This document shows positions 42,718-51,194 of a stretch of 64,000 nucleotides of DNA, in pieces; position 1 is the first letter of the stretch; every line of letters starts with the position of its first letter. This DNA comes from Colwellia sp. 1_MG-2023 (lineage in GTDB: Bacteria; Pseudomonadota; Gammaproteobacteria; Enterobacterales; Alteromonadaceae): NCBI RefSeq assembly GCF_030546755.1, contig NZ_JAUOPE010000014.1:1-64000 (forward strand). The letters are read 5' to 3'. The notes beneath the pieces are model-generated. The model was given only the letters and a program-made list of their open reading frames with translations. It had not been told where the DNA came from and ran no database searches. The translations under genes were made by a program, and so were the position numbers.

Positions 42718-45081
42718 TCAGTTTTCAGAAGGTGTGATTTCGATATATTTATTCTTCGTACTTTTTGGTTTTATGTAAATCTGCTTATCAAGGTTAAGCC
42801 TTTCGAAGTGTTTTCGTAATGCGCCTTGAAATTGACTATCAATTTTACCTAGTTCATCCCAATAGATATAATCTTGTCCTTCATTGTTGAAATAGCTAAG
42901 AAAAGTGCCATAGTGCTTTTCCAAGTGTTCAAGGGGGGTTTTTATTTCTGGCGTTTTTTTATATTTTGGAAGAGCCTCTAAACCACACCAAGCTTTATTA
43001 ATATAATCAAGAACTTTTAATCTCTTGCTAAAAGTAAGTTTAAGTGCAAATTCTCTTAATTCTTCTTCTGGTTGATATGAATATGTGCGGTTATTTTCAT
43101 AACACCATTCTTCTTTTAGTTTTTCAAACGCAAGCTTTTGAGCAAGCCCCAATTCCATAGAGTCTATGAATGCCTTAGTTATAAAGGCATATGGATTGAT
43201 CGTTGAATCAATGCCAATATTAAAAAATAGTCTTTGTTTTATTGTTGTACTTAATTTTAATAATTGTTCTTCTATTGCTTTAGTCACTGCTTTTTCAGCA
43301 TTTTCTCGGTTTGCGTAATATGGATCGCCTATTGAAGCATCAAAGAAAATAGAATTTTGAGAAGAGGTAATATTAAAGCCTATGTTTGCAAATTTTAGAT
43401 TTGCGTTTATTAGGTCATCCGTTGGAGTTAACATGACTTTGAAAAATGGAAACAAGTAGCACAGTCCTTCTAGCTCATAATTTATGAGATTAGTGACTTC
43501 AAAAATTTGCTCATTACTTTGCTCTTCCTGCCTTGAGTTGAACAAGCTAAGAATTGCATTTTGTATTATGTGTTTAATTTGATCTAGATAAGCCTGCCAA
43601 TAGTTTTTTCGAAGATTAGACTTTATTTCTTTAGATAAGAATTGAGTTAGATAAAAAGCGTGATCCCAAATTCCTGAATCGAGATCTGATTCGTTTCCAT
43701 CTTCCACTTGTAAGATGTGACTCGCAGTCATTGGAACTTTTCCGGAGATAAAAATGGGGAAAGTTATTAAAGCTAAGGATGTTTTTTCTCGGTCATCGGT
43801 GCCAGGAGATAAACCTTCAAAAATGTAATGTTGTATAACTAACTGAAGTAAGCCTATTGAACATCTGTCAGAGTCATTTAATGAGTAATTTTGAAAAGGA
43901 GAAGCGTCTGAAAATGGATATCTAATGTGTATTAAACCAGTCGAAAGAACCGGATCTGCAAAGCTTCTAGCATTATTACTTGTATCTTTTAGATAAAGGT
44001 CTAGTAAGTTTTTAACTCCACCATCAGGGAAGCCATTTAATATTTCACCGGTATCAGGGTGTACCGTGTGTTTATCGCATAATATATCTAAAAATAATTT
44101 GTCATATTTTTGCGCAAATTCTTTTGTATCTTTGCTGCTTAAATCAGGGTAGCTCTTGATTTTATTTAATGGAAAAAATGAGGCTCCTTTGTTCTTAAAC
44201 CCTTGCCTAAAGTGAATTAGATAACTACGTAAATCTCGAAATTGTTCGTCACTTGCAACGATTCTAGTGTCGAAAGGATAACCTTTAAACGCTTGGTGAG
44301 TTTGGTTACCAATAGTTCTAGGCTTTGACTTAGGTCCTTTTATTTGTTTTTGGTAAAAAACAATGTTTGGTAAGTTTGATATCGATTTACTTTCGTTGAG
44401 CTTTTTAACTTTTTTAGAAAAATTTCTTACTTTTTCAGAATATGCTGACTTTAGAATGTTTTGATTTATCTTTGCTAGCTGACCTTCACTGAATGTGACA
44501 TTTGTCTCCGTGTTGTATTGGGGATAGTCACTGATTATAGAATTGAAGTGCTGTTCAATTCCTTCATGGACAGATCTGCTAAACTCATCGGAAATTCCTT
44601 TGATCTGAGTGTTGTGAAATGTGAAGTAAGTGAAAAATATATTGATTAACTCTCGGATCCTTTCTGTACTTTCTCTGAGATTACCGCCTTGAATAGGACT
44701 AACATGGATGAACTGTAGCTCTTTTGTTTTCTTCGATTGATAAATCTGAAAGACAATAAGTTCATATTCGCAAATGCTATTGGGTAAAGCGAAAATAGCA
44801 AAGGCGGTGCCTGATTTCTCAGCCAGTTTACTCGCTTCTTTATTCAATTGTTTACCGTGTTGGTCACTGTCTATATATGTTTTTATTTCTCCCTTCTTTT
44901 TGTTATGAATTGCGAATGTGAGCGGATGCTGACATAAGATCATTATCTTATTTAACAATTCGACAGGGTGAATGTTCTGATTTTCTTTCCTGAGAAAAAA
45001 TTCTTGGATAAATGAAGAAATCACAAGATCAACACGCCTTCTAAGTTCTTCATAGTTATCGTGTCCTAAAGTATTAGACAT
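42718..45081 (-). CDS. Large soluble protein of unknown function
   Basis: 787 aa, no signal peptide, no membrane helix, no P-loop or other catalytic motif that I can see. Helix-rich regions alternate with mixed ones: an N-terminal helical part (about 1-60), a possible alpha/beta sensor-like part (about 60-170, FAIFALPNSICEYELIVF), a basic stretch near 230-260 (KKVKKLNESKS), and a long helical C-terminus. It stands alone, with 130 bases to the gene at 45320 read the opposite way, and its AT-rich codon choice looks like that of accessory genes. I do not recognise it; a defence or signalling role is speculation. Confidence 0.75.
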   Translation of the reverse strand: MSNTLGHDNYEELRRRVDLVISSFIQEFFLRKENQNIHPVELLNKIMILCQHPLTFAIHNKKKGEIKTYIDSDQHGKQLNKEASKLAEKSGTAFAIFALPNSICEYELIVFQIYQSKKTKELQFIHVSPIQGGNLRESTERIRELINIFFTYFTFHNTQIKGISDEFSRSVHEGIEQHFNSIISDYPQYNTETNVTFSEGQLAKINQNILKSAYSEKVRNFSKKVKKLNESKSISNLPNIVFYQKQIKGPKSKPRTIGNQTHQAFKGYPFDTRIVASDEQFRDLRSYLIHFRQGFKNKGASFFPLNKIKSYPDLSSKDTKEFAQKYDKLFLDILCDKHTVHPDTGEILNGFPDGGVKNLLDLYLKDTSNNARSFADPVLSTGLIHIRYPFSDASPFQNYSLNDSDRCSIGLLQLVIQHYIFEGLSPGTDDREKTSLALITFPIFISGKVPMTASHILQVEDGNESDLDSGIWDHAFYLTQFLSKEIKSNLRKNYWQAYLDQIKHIIQNAILSLFNSRQEEQSNEQIFEVTNLINYELEGLCYLFPFFKVMLTPTDDLINANLKFANIGFNITSSQNSIFFDASIGDPYYANRENAEKAVTKAIEEQLLKLSTTIKQRLFFNIGIDSTINPYAFITKAFIDSMELGLAQKLAFEKLKEEWCYENNRTYSYQPEEELREFALKLTFSKRLKVLDYINKAWCGLEALPKYKKTPEIKTPLEHLEKHYGTFLSYFNNEGQDYIYWDELGKIDSQFQGALRKHFERLNLDKQIYIKPKSTKNKYIEITPSEN

Positions 45082-45319
45082 AAAGCACCTTTAAGTAATT
45101 GAATTAAATCGATTTATATTTATCTTTGTTGTATTTCTCTTAAGTTTTATTTCTGTCCATAAAAATTAAATTTATTGATGTTATTTATAATTTTTCTAGT
45201 ACTTATCTATATTGTCTTTATTTTATAGGACATGTCAAAAAAAGGTGGAAATAGTTTTCTGGTTACCTTTTACTGAAGATAACAGCGATGTTGCTGTGAA
45301 CCAAAAGAAGGTATTTACT

Positions 45320-45709
45320 ATGAAAATTATACAAGGCGTGCTTTTAGCTGTTTTGACTGCTCATGGTGCAGTTGCCTCAGAGATAAAAGGTAATACTAAA
45401 CTTGAAACAAATATCGATGGTAATTTTATTACTTCCAATATTGGCACAGGATTAAAGTCTACCAATACAATATCTACTATTTCTGACAGTAAAATCAAAG
45501 GAAATACTACCTTAAATACAAATATTGATGGCAATTATGTCCATTCAAATATTGGAACAGGCATAAAAAGTGATGTCACTTTAGCGTCAATTAAGGATAG
45601 CAACATCAAAGGAAATACAAAGGCTACAGTCAATATAGATGGTAATTTAGTTGTTTCTAATATTGGCACTGGCATTAGCTCTAAGGTACATATTTCTACC
45701 ATAGATTAA
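45320..45709 (+). CDS. Small secreted repeat protein (candidate fibre subunit)
   Basis: 129 aa from the ATG at 45320 (AAGAAGG upstream), with a signal peptide (MKIIQGVLLAVLTAHGAVAS). A frame open from 45212 is not preferred. The mature part is nearly all three repeats of 37 residues with shared words KGNT, NIDGN and SNIGTG. Length, small size, high Asn/Gly/Thr/Ser and few charges resemble curlin-like or other amyloid-forming subunits, though it is not a curlin by strict pattern. Next, after a hairpin, come a small secreted Cys protein and a CsgG-like protein. Function is inferred from this set. Confidence 0.75.
   Translation: MKIIQGVLLAVLTAHGAVASEIKGNTKLETNIDGNFITSNIGTGLKSTNTISTISDSKIKGNTTLNTNIDGNYVHSNIGTGIKSDVTLASIKDSNIKGNTKATVNIDGNLVVSNIGTGISSKVHISTID
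45386..45706 (+). repeat. Three 111-bp in-gene repeats
   Basis: Copies begin at 45386, 45497 and 45608, spaced exactly 111 bp (37 codons). The third is cut short by the stop codon (99 bp). The copies differ at many third-codon positions but keep the same protein pattern, so they are under protein-level selection rather than recent DNA duplicates. Confidence 0.9.
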
Positions 45710-45718
45710 TTATAAATT

Positions 45719-45745
45719 GGCGCTTGAATCCTCAAGCGCCTTTGA
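45719..45745 (+). terminator. Hairpin between the repeat gene and the next gene
   Basis: GGCGCTTGA (45719-45727) pairs with TCAAGCGCC (45732-45740), followed by TTTGAATTTT. It lies 10 bases after the stop. The weak U-tract suggests partial termination or RNA-end protection, which would yield more of the repeat protein than of the two downstream products. Confidence 0.55.
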
Positions 45746-45760
45746 ATTTTGGAGCTTGAC

Positions 45761-46051
45761 ATGAAACATTTGATTATTTTTTCACTTGCACTCGTACTCA
45801 CTTCAGCTTCAGTAGCCATAGAGGCAAAGGAGGTAATCAAACAAAAATCTAAAATTGACGCTAAGTTAGCAAGAATCAAGGCAAAAATGAGCGTTAAATC
45901 TAAAGGTATTCGAAAAAATAAGGAACTAATTGGGAAGAGATCTAAGGATGGAACTTGCAATGTGAATGTTGGTAGCCAAGAAAATAATGGTATTGCTGTT
46001 AACACTCAAATAAATATGGTCGCAAGAGATGTCATCGTAATTTGTGAATAA
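45761..46051 (+). CDS. Small secreted protein with a C-terminal Cys domain (HfaA-like?)
   Basis: 96 aa from the ATG at 45761, chosen for the GGAG before it and the signal peptide (about 1-21). A basic, charged stretch (about 22-65) leads to a C-terminal domain DGTCNVNVGSQENN, then VARDVIVIC, with two cysteines that could pair. The layout resembles holdfast-anchor HfaA-type proteins, but this is by pattern only. It lies between the repeat gene and the CsgG-like gene (14 bases before the latter). Confidence 0.6.
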   Translation: MKHLIIFSLALVLTSASVAIEAKEVIKQKSKIDAKLARIKAKMSVKSKGIRKNKELIGKRSKDGTCNVNVGSQENNGIAVNTQINMVARDVIVICE

Positions 46052-46065
46052 GAACGGGGTGGTTT

Positions 46066-47172
46066 ATGAATGTTAGTCAGTTTGCTGTTTTATTGTGTTT
46101 GTTCTTAGTGTTTTGTCCTGTTTCTGGTTTTACAAATGAAAGGAGCTTTAATAACTATATTCCTAAATCACATGTGTATTTAATTAATTCCATTAATAAA
46201 CAAGTAGCATGTGCTAATGAAGCATTAAAGAGTGCAAACATTACTCAAACTAAAAACATAGCCGTTGGGCTATTACAAAATAGTTCTAACAACGACAATG
46301 TTCCAAATGGATTAACAGGTATATTTACATCAGCATTATTTGAGATAACTCAAGAAAGTAAAGTACAGGTTGTCAATATGGGCTTTTTCTTGCCGAATCA
46401 CTTAACTTACACAACGCAAGCAGCACAGAAAAGCAATTGGGATAACATTGTAATAGGTCAGACTTCAGGGTTTGATAAAGGGATTGCCGGTAAAGGCCGA
46501 ACTGGGGGCTTATTTAGTAAATATTTTGGGTTAGGTATTGCGGATTTATCAAACCAAAGCTTATTACAAATGGATTTTCTGTTATTAGACAAGCAAGGTA
46601 TAGTTGTTGCTTCAGCTTCAATGGCAACCATTCTTGAATACCTCGATAACAGTACAGATAGTGAAATTACTGATGAAAATAGTGGTTTTTATTTTTCTTG
46701 GTCAGATGATGTAGGTGAGAGTATAACGTTAGCCCAAAGAATAATTAGTAGTCAAGCAGCGCTTATTTTTTTAGAGAAAATTACGGAGTTGAATTTAAAA
46801 TGTGAGACTAAACATGTGTTCCCTAATTCGAGAAAGCACAATCTATACGAAAATGCTGCAATTGAAACCATTGAGGTATCTTATGATCAAGCATTTTTCC
46901 CTAAAAAGAGTAAACGATTCTATTTTCCAAGAAGCTATCGCTCGTCTTTAGTTTGTAGCAAAAAAGTAGGTTACAACTGTAGTTTCAAATTTAAGCGAAA
47001 ATTAAATAAAGAAATTTTAGTTTATGTTGAGGACGCTTTTATCAACGCCTTTCATGATGACGCTAGGGTAGATGTTTCATGTAAAGCATATAAGGGAGAA
47101 CTGAGTTGTTTTGCTACAGGCCAACTTACTTCGTTTAGTGAGCGAAAGTTTAAGAAAAACTTATATGGCTAA
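46066..47172 (+). CDS. CsgG-like secretion protein, non-lipidated
   Basis: 368 aa with a signal peptide (about 1-22) but no lipobox (the residue before the cysteine is F). The region about 40-245 follows the CsgG/HfaB plan: an IAVGLLQNSS strand, a helix with IFTSALFEI, an IGQTSGFD strand, a GG-rich turn, a LLQMDFLLLD strand, VVASASM, and a QRIISSQAALIFLEKI helix. CsgG forms the outer-membrane channel for curli export. A basic, cysteine-bearing C-terminal extension (about 250-368) is not typical. Absence of a lipid anchor is odd, so a diverged role is possible. It closes the three-gene unit. Confidence 0.55.
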   Translation: MNVSQFAVLLCLFLVFCPVSGFTNERSFNNYIPKSHVYLINSINKQVACANEALKSANITQTKNIAVGLLQNSSNNDNVPNGLTGIFTSALFEITQESKVQVVNMGFFLPNHLTYTTQAAQKSNWDNIVIGQTSGFDKGIAGKGRTGGLFSKYFGLGIADLSNQSLLQMDFLLLDKQGIVVASASMATILEYLDNSTDSEITDENSGFYFSWSDDVGESITLAQRIISSQAALIFLEKITELNLKCETKHVFPNSRKHNLYENAAIETIEVSYDQAFFPKKSKRFYFPRSYRSSLVCSKKVGYNCSFKFKRKLNKEILVYVEDAFINAFHDDARVDVSCKAYKGELSCFATGQLTSFSERKFKKNLYG

Positions 47173-47359
47173 TTATGTGCTGCACTATATATTTACTGAT
47201 TAAGCCAGTAATCAAGGAGAACAAGTCTGAGCTAGTACAGATAGAGGTATGTACGATAACTTGTTGAGGCTTAGCTGTATATCTGTTGTTATTAATTGTT
47301 TTGCTGAGAAAAAACACATGACATAATTAAATATATGTCATGTGCTTAAATTACTTTTA

Positions 47360-48670
47360 TCAGAGTGTTTGTAGTTGAGCAAGCTTACCAATTGGCGCAT
47401 CAAGAGAATCTGGTGGAATGGTAAACCATTGCGGGCCTTTTGCTGTCATATACAAACAATCTTCAAGTCTCACGCCAAACTTCTCAGGTAGATAAATGCC
47501 TGGTTCATTAGAAAAACACATGCCTTTTGCTAATTTAGTTTGTTCGCCGTGAACAAAGTTGATCCCTTCATGGCCTTTCATGCCTATGCCATGACCTGTT
47601 CTATGTGATAAACCGGGTAATTTATAATCAGGCCCTAAACCTAAAGATTCATAATATTGTCGAACAGCATCATCAACTAAACCTGCAGATGTGCCAAGTT
47701 GGGCTGTTTCAAATGCAATGCTTTGTCCTTTTCTTACCGTTTGCCATATTTTCTTTTGTTCTGCGTTTGCCTCACCAAAAACAAAGGTTCTACTGATATC
47801 TGATTGATAACCATGAACACTACAGCCACAATCCATGAGGACAACCGAACCTTCGGTTAATGTTTGTTTTTGTTTAGTACCATGAGGGTAAGCGCTGGCT
47901 TGGTTAAATAATGCCATATTCCAAATTCCACTGCCGCCCAAGCTTGCTTGTGCAGTTTGCATTAACGCTTTAACATCCGCTTGGGTCATGCCTAGTTCAA
48001 GATGCTTCCAAACGTGAGCATAAGCGGCAAGCGTGATTTCATTCGCTTTGTGCATTAATTGCAGTTCATGATCACTTTTGATCATTCGACAACCACGAGT
48101 AATCGCATCTGCACTCACATCTTTCATGGCGGGTAATAACGACATAACACCTTGTAAAACAAAATATCTCACTGAATGCTCAAAAGCGACATTACCCGTT
48201 TTTATCTTTCTATCGGTAAGAATTTGTTTGACGCGTTCAAATGGACTTTCGTGTTCTTGCCATACTCGTACGTCGTCACCAACGGCTAAAGTTTCACGAA
48301 TACTAGGTTCTTCAAAAAATGGGCAAACAACGGCGATATCACCTACTTGTGGGATCACTAAGGCGGTAAGACGTTCGCTTCGCCACCACTGAATACCGGC
48401 AAAATAGTCCATCGTTGCCCCAGGCTCTATAACCATTGCGGAGATATTATGCTCTTTCATTAACTGTTGTGCTTTTTTGATACGCGTTAAACGCTCTTTA
48501 ACAGTAATAGGGGAAACAGAGCCCGTAATATTGGATAGCGTTTTATTTGAATTTTCACTACTAGCTTGACTGGTTGTGCTGAAAGGGGAAGCGGTTACTA
48601 CGTTTCCTATTGATAGGGTGGAAATTGCCGCTGTGCTTAGCTTGAGAAACTTTCTTTTACTTATTGTCAT
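47360..48670 (-). CDS. Secreted M24 metallopeptidase (aminopeptidase P-like)
   Basis: 436 aa. The N-terminus (SKRKFLKLSTAAIS) looks like a Tat-type signal with KR in place of RR. An N-terminal domain (about 60-190) precedes a pita-bread catalytic domain: MDCGCSVHGYQSDISRTF carries the metal-binding aspartates, the SHRTGHGIGMKGHEG segment the histidine, and FSNEPGIYLPEKFGVRLEDCL the glutamates. This is a creatinase/aminopeptidase-P or Xaa-Pro dipeptidase type enzyme. It diverges from the gamma-glutamyltransferase gene; both would break down extracellular peptides. Confidence 0.9.
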   Translation of the reverse strand: MTISKRKFLKLSTAAISTLSIGNVVTASPFSTTSQASSENSNKTLSNITGSVSPITVKERLTRIKKAQQLMKEHNISAMVIEPGATMDYFAGIQWWRSERLTALVIPQVGDIAVVCPFFEEPSIRETLAVGDDVRVWQEHESPFERVKQILTDRKIKTGNVAFEHSVRYFVLQGVMSLLPAMKDVSADAITRGCRMIKSDHELQLMHKANEITLAAYAHVWKHLELGMTQADVKALMQTAQASLGGSGIWNMALFNQASAYPHGTKQKQTLTEGSVVLMDCGCSVHGYQSDISRTFVFGEANAEQKKIWQTVRKGQSIAFETAQLGTSAGLVDDAVRQYYESLGLGPDYKLPGLSHRTGHGIGMKGHEGINFVHGEQTKLAKGMCFSNEPGIYLPEKFGVRLEDCLYMTAKGPQWFTIPPDSLDAPIGKLAQLQTL

Positions 48671-48910
48671 TTTGTCTTCCTAGCATTGATTTTTATCTGA
48701 CTAATATTGCTTACGCTATAATTTTTCTTACGGTTCATCAAGCTATTATCCGATGAAAGCCACTATTTATAAGATGAAGCCGCTTTACATAATATCGAGA
48801 GATTTATAAGGTAAATTGATAGGGTAAAAATTTACTGCATACTTAACTTATACCTTAACTTAACCCTTTAAGTTTATAGCTTGAATTTAAACAAACAGGT
48901 GAACTAACTA

Positions 48911-50662
48911 ATGAGAAAACGCACAATAAATAAAACAATAACACGGGTACTTTTCTCCCTCTCAATTTGTAGCTTGCTCCCGATAGCAAATGTTATGGCG
49001 AATGCTGATAGAGTCACCGGAAAAACGTTTGCAACTCGTTCTGAGGTGATTGCTCAACATGGTATGGTGGCGACGAGTCAGCCCTTGGCGAGTCAAATTG
49101 GTATCGATGTGTTAAAGAAAGGTGGTAATGCTATTGATGCTGCAATTGCTGCGAACGCCGCGTTAGGCTTAATGGAGCCTACCGGTAACGGTATTGGTGG
49201 TGACTTATATGCAATTGTTTGGCATGCAAAATCTCAAAAACTTTATGGTCTAAATGCTAGTGGTCGCTCTCCTAAGTTATTAAGTTTAAAACAGTTAAAG
49301 TCAGAAATTAACGCGCTTGATAGAGATACTATTCCTCCTTACGGCGTATTGCCTATTTCAGTGCCTGGCACCGTTGATGGCTGGTTTGAACTGCATAATA
49401 AATTTGGTCAAATGCCAATGAAGGATATCTTAAAGCCAGCGATTGATTATGCGAATAACGGTTTTCCTGTGTCAGAGTTAATCGCACATTATTGGCGTTT
49501 AAGTGTGCCTCGTTTATCTCCCCAAGTTGGTAGTTTTAGCAAAACATTCACCATAGATGGTGAAGCGCCTAGAAAAGGGCAAATATTTAAAAACCCTGAA
49601 CTTGCTAATACGTTGTCAATGATTGCCGAGCAGGGCAGAGATGCCTTTTATCAAGGTGATATTGCTAAAAGTATTGATACCTTTATGAAAGCCAATGGTG
49701 GCTATTTACGTTTTGATGATTTTGCTTCACACACCTCAACTTGGGTAGAACCTGTTTCAACGAATTATCGTGGATATGATGTTTTTGAATTACCCCCGAA
49801 TGGTCAAGGTATTGCTGCGCTACAAATGTTAAATATTTTAGAGCTTTATGATTTACCTGCTATGGGTTTTTTAACGCCTGAAACTTTACATGTGATGACC
49901 GAAGCTAAAAAGCTCGTCTTTGAAGATAGAGCTAAATTTTATGCCGATCCTGATTTTGTTGATATTCCGCTTAAAGGCTTAATTAACAAAGAATACGCTA
50001 TTGAACGTAATAAACTCATTAGTAGCAAAGCGGCTAAGCGCGTTGATGCTGGCAACCCTGCTATGTATCAAGGAGACACTATCTATTTAACCACAGCTGA
50101 TAGTGAAGGCAATATGGTTTCTTTGATCCAAAGTAATTATCGCGGAATGGGATCTGGTGTTGTGGTGCCAGGCTTAGGTTTTGTTTTTCAAGACAGAGGG
50201 CAGTTATTTTCGCTAGATGAAAATCATGCCAATGTTTATGCCCCGAATAAACGCCCGTTTCATACAATTATCCCTGCGTTCGTGATGAAAGACGACAAAC
50301 CCTTTATTAGTTTTGGTTTAATGGGAGGGGCAATGCAGCCTCAAGGACATGTGCAAATTATCACTAATATTGTTGATTTTGGCATGAACTTACAAGAAGC
50401 TGGAGATGCAACTCGCTGGCAACATTATGGTTCGACTGAGCCTACCCAGCTTAACGGCGATCAATTGACTAGTCGTGGTGAATTAATGATCGAGTCAGAT
50501 ATCCCTTATCAAACCATTCGTGCTTTAATGGATAAAGGCCATAAAATTGGTTTTGACCGCGGCGGTTATGGTGGATATCAAGCTATAATGTGGGATGAAA
50601 AAGAAAAAGTGTATTATGGGGCATCAGAGTCTCGTAAAGACGGACAAGCAATCGGCTATTAA
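48911..50662 (+). CDS. ggt: Gamma-glutamyltransferase
   Basis: 583 aa periplasmic enzyme (signal about 1-30) that removes gamma-glutamyl groups from glutathione and similar peptides. It is made as a precursor that cuts itself before the nucleophile threonine, here T390 in QGDTIYLTTADSEGN, giving large and small subunits. Further motifs: GGNAIDAAIAANAALGLMEP near the N-terminus and GMGSGVVVPGLGF in the small subunit. Length is normal for the family. The M24 peptidase gene is divergent, and the two may share upstream control. A strong terminator follows. Confidence 0.95.
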   Translation: MRKRTINKTITRVLFSLSICSLLPIANVMANADRVTGKTFATRSEVIAQHGMVATSQPLASQIGIDVLKKGGNAIDAAIAANAALGLMEPTGNGIGGDLYAIVWHAKSQKLYGLNASGRSPKLLSLKQLKSEINALDRDTIPPYGVLPISVPGTVDGWFELHNKFGQMPMKDILKPAIDYANNGFPVSELIAHYWRLSVPRLSPQVGSFSKTFTIDGEAPRKGQIFKNPELANTLSMIAEQGRDAFYQGDIAKSIDTFMKANGGYLRFDDFASHTSTWVEPVSTNYRGYDVFELPPNGQGIAALQMLNILELYDLPAMGFLTPETLHVMTEAKKLVFEDRAKFYADPDFVDIPLKGLINKEYAIERNKLISSKAAKRVDAGNPAMYQGDTIYLTTADSEGNMVSLIQSNYRGMGSGVVVPGLGFVFQDRGQLFSLDENHANVYAPNKRPFHTIIPAFVMKDDKPFISFGLMGGAMQPQGHVQIITNIVDFGMNLQEAGDATRWQHYGSTEPTQLNGDQLTSRGELMIESDIPYQTIRALMDKGHKIGFDRGGYGGYQAIMWDEKEKVYYGASESRKDGQAIGY

Positions 50663-50694
50663 TATTCTTTTAATTTTTCCTTTTCTTCATTTAT

Positions 50695-50730
50695 CACACC
50701 TAAACAATTTATTGTTTAGGTGTGTTTTTA
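50695..50730 (+). terminator. Intrinsic terminator of ggt
   Basis: A 14-bp stem, CACACCTAAACAAT (50695-50708) with ATTGTTTAGGTGTG (50711-50724), then TTTTTA. It lies about 33 bases after the ggt stop. Confidence 0.9.
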
Positions 50731-50743
50731 TGCATTAATTAAC

Positions 50744-50995
50744 ATGGCTAAACCGAATAAAAAAGGCCCAACTCGCACCGTCGATGTTTTCTGTCGGGAA
50801 TGTAAAACCTTACTGTATAAATATCGAAAAGGCGGAAAGGGAACCTTAGTGAAATGTTTCAAAGAACGTATTGTCACTGATTATACTGACAGAGTTTGCC
50901 ATTGTCCTCATTGCCAACAATTATTTGCCAGAGAGGTAATGATTCGTGGGGTTGGCGCATATAAAATCATCGGCGGTAAAGTTTTTATCAAGTAA
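50744..50995 (+). CDS. Small zinc-ribbon protein
   Basis: 83 aa from the ATG at 50744; an in-frame start at 50720 falls inside the terminator and is not preferred. Two cysteine pairs, CREC and CHCPHC, fit a zinc ribbon, and the rest is basic (KYRKGGKGTLVKC). It may bind nucleic acid. It lies just after the ggt terminator, so it needs its own promoter or depends on read-through. No named family. Confidence 0.65.
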   Translation: MAKPNKKGPTRTVDVFCRECKTLLYKYRKGGKGTLVKCFKERIVTDYTDRVCHCPHCQQLFAREVMIRGVGAYKIIGGKVFIK

Positions 50996-51194
50996 TAAAT
51001 TAGTTTTTTATCTAAATTTATATTAAATTAGCTTCTATTGTACTGTCTTGTCAGTGAATAACTGACGGAAAATCTTTAATGTTTTTCAATATTCTTGTTT
51101 AGAGGCTGTATGTTATAATGAAAGTTTTCATGGTTGACTAGTTACATAGTTTTAATTTAAGTCGTTTAAAATTAAAAATTAGACAGGGTTTCGA

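Noticed and set aside
42718-45081. Assigning the 787-aa protein to a known defence family
   Set aside because: No P-loop, nuclease, TIR, reverse transcriptase or other defence motif could be seen, so no function was assigned.
45212-45319. Upstream extension of the repeat protein from 45212
   Set aside because: The extension is not signal-like, and the ATG at 45320 has a ribosome-binding site and a clean signal peptide.
45386-45706. 111-bp repeats as CRISPR or other non-coding array
   Set aside because: They are in one open frame with a signal peptide, and differences fall mostly at silent positions, so they encode a repeat protein.
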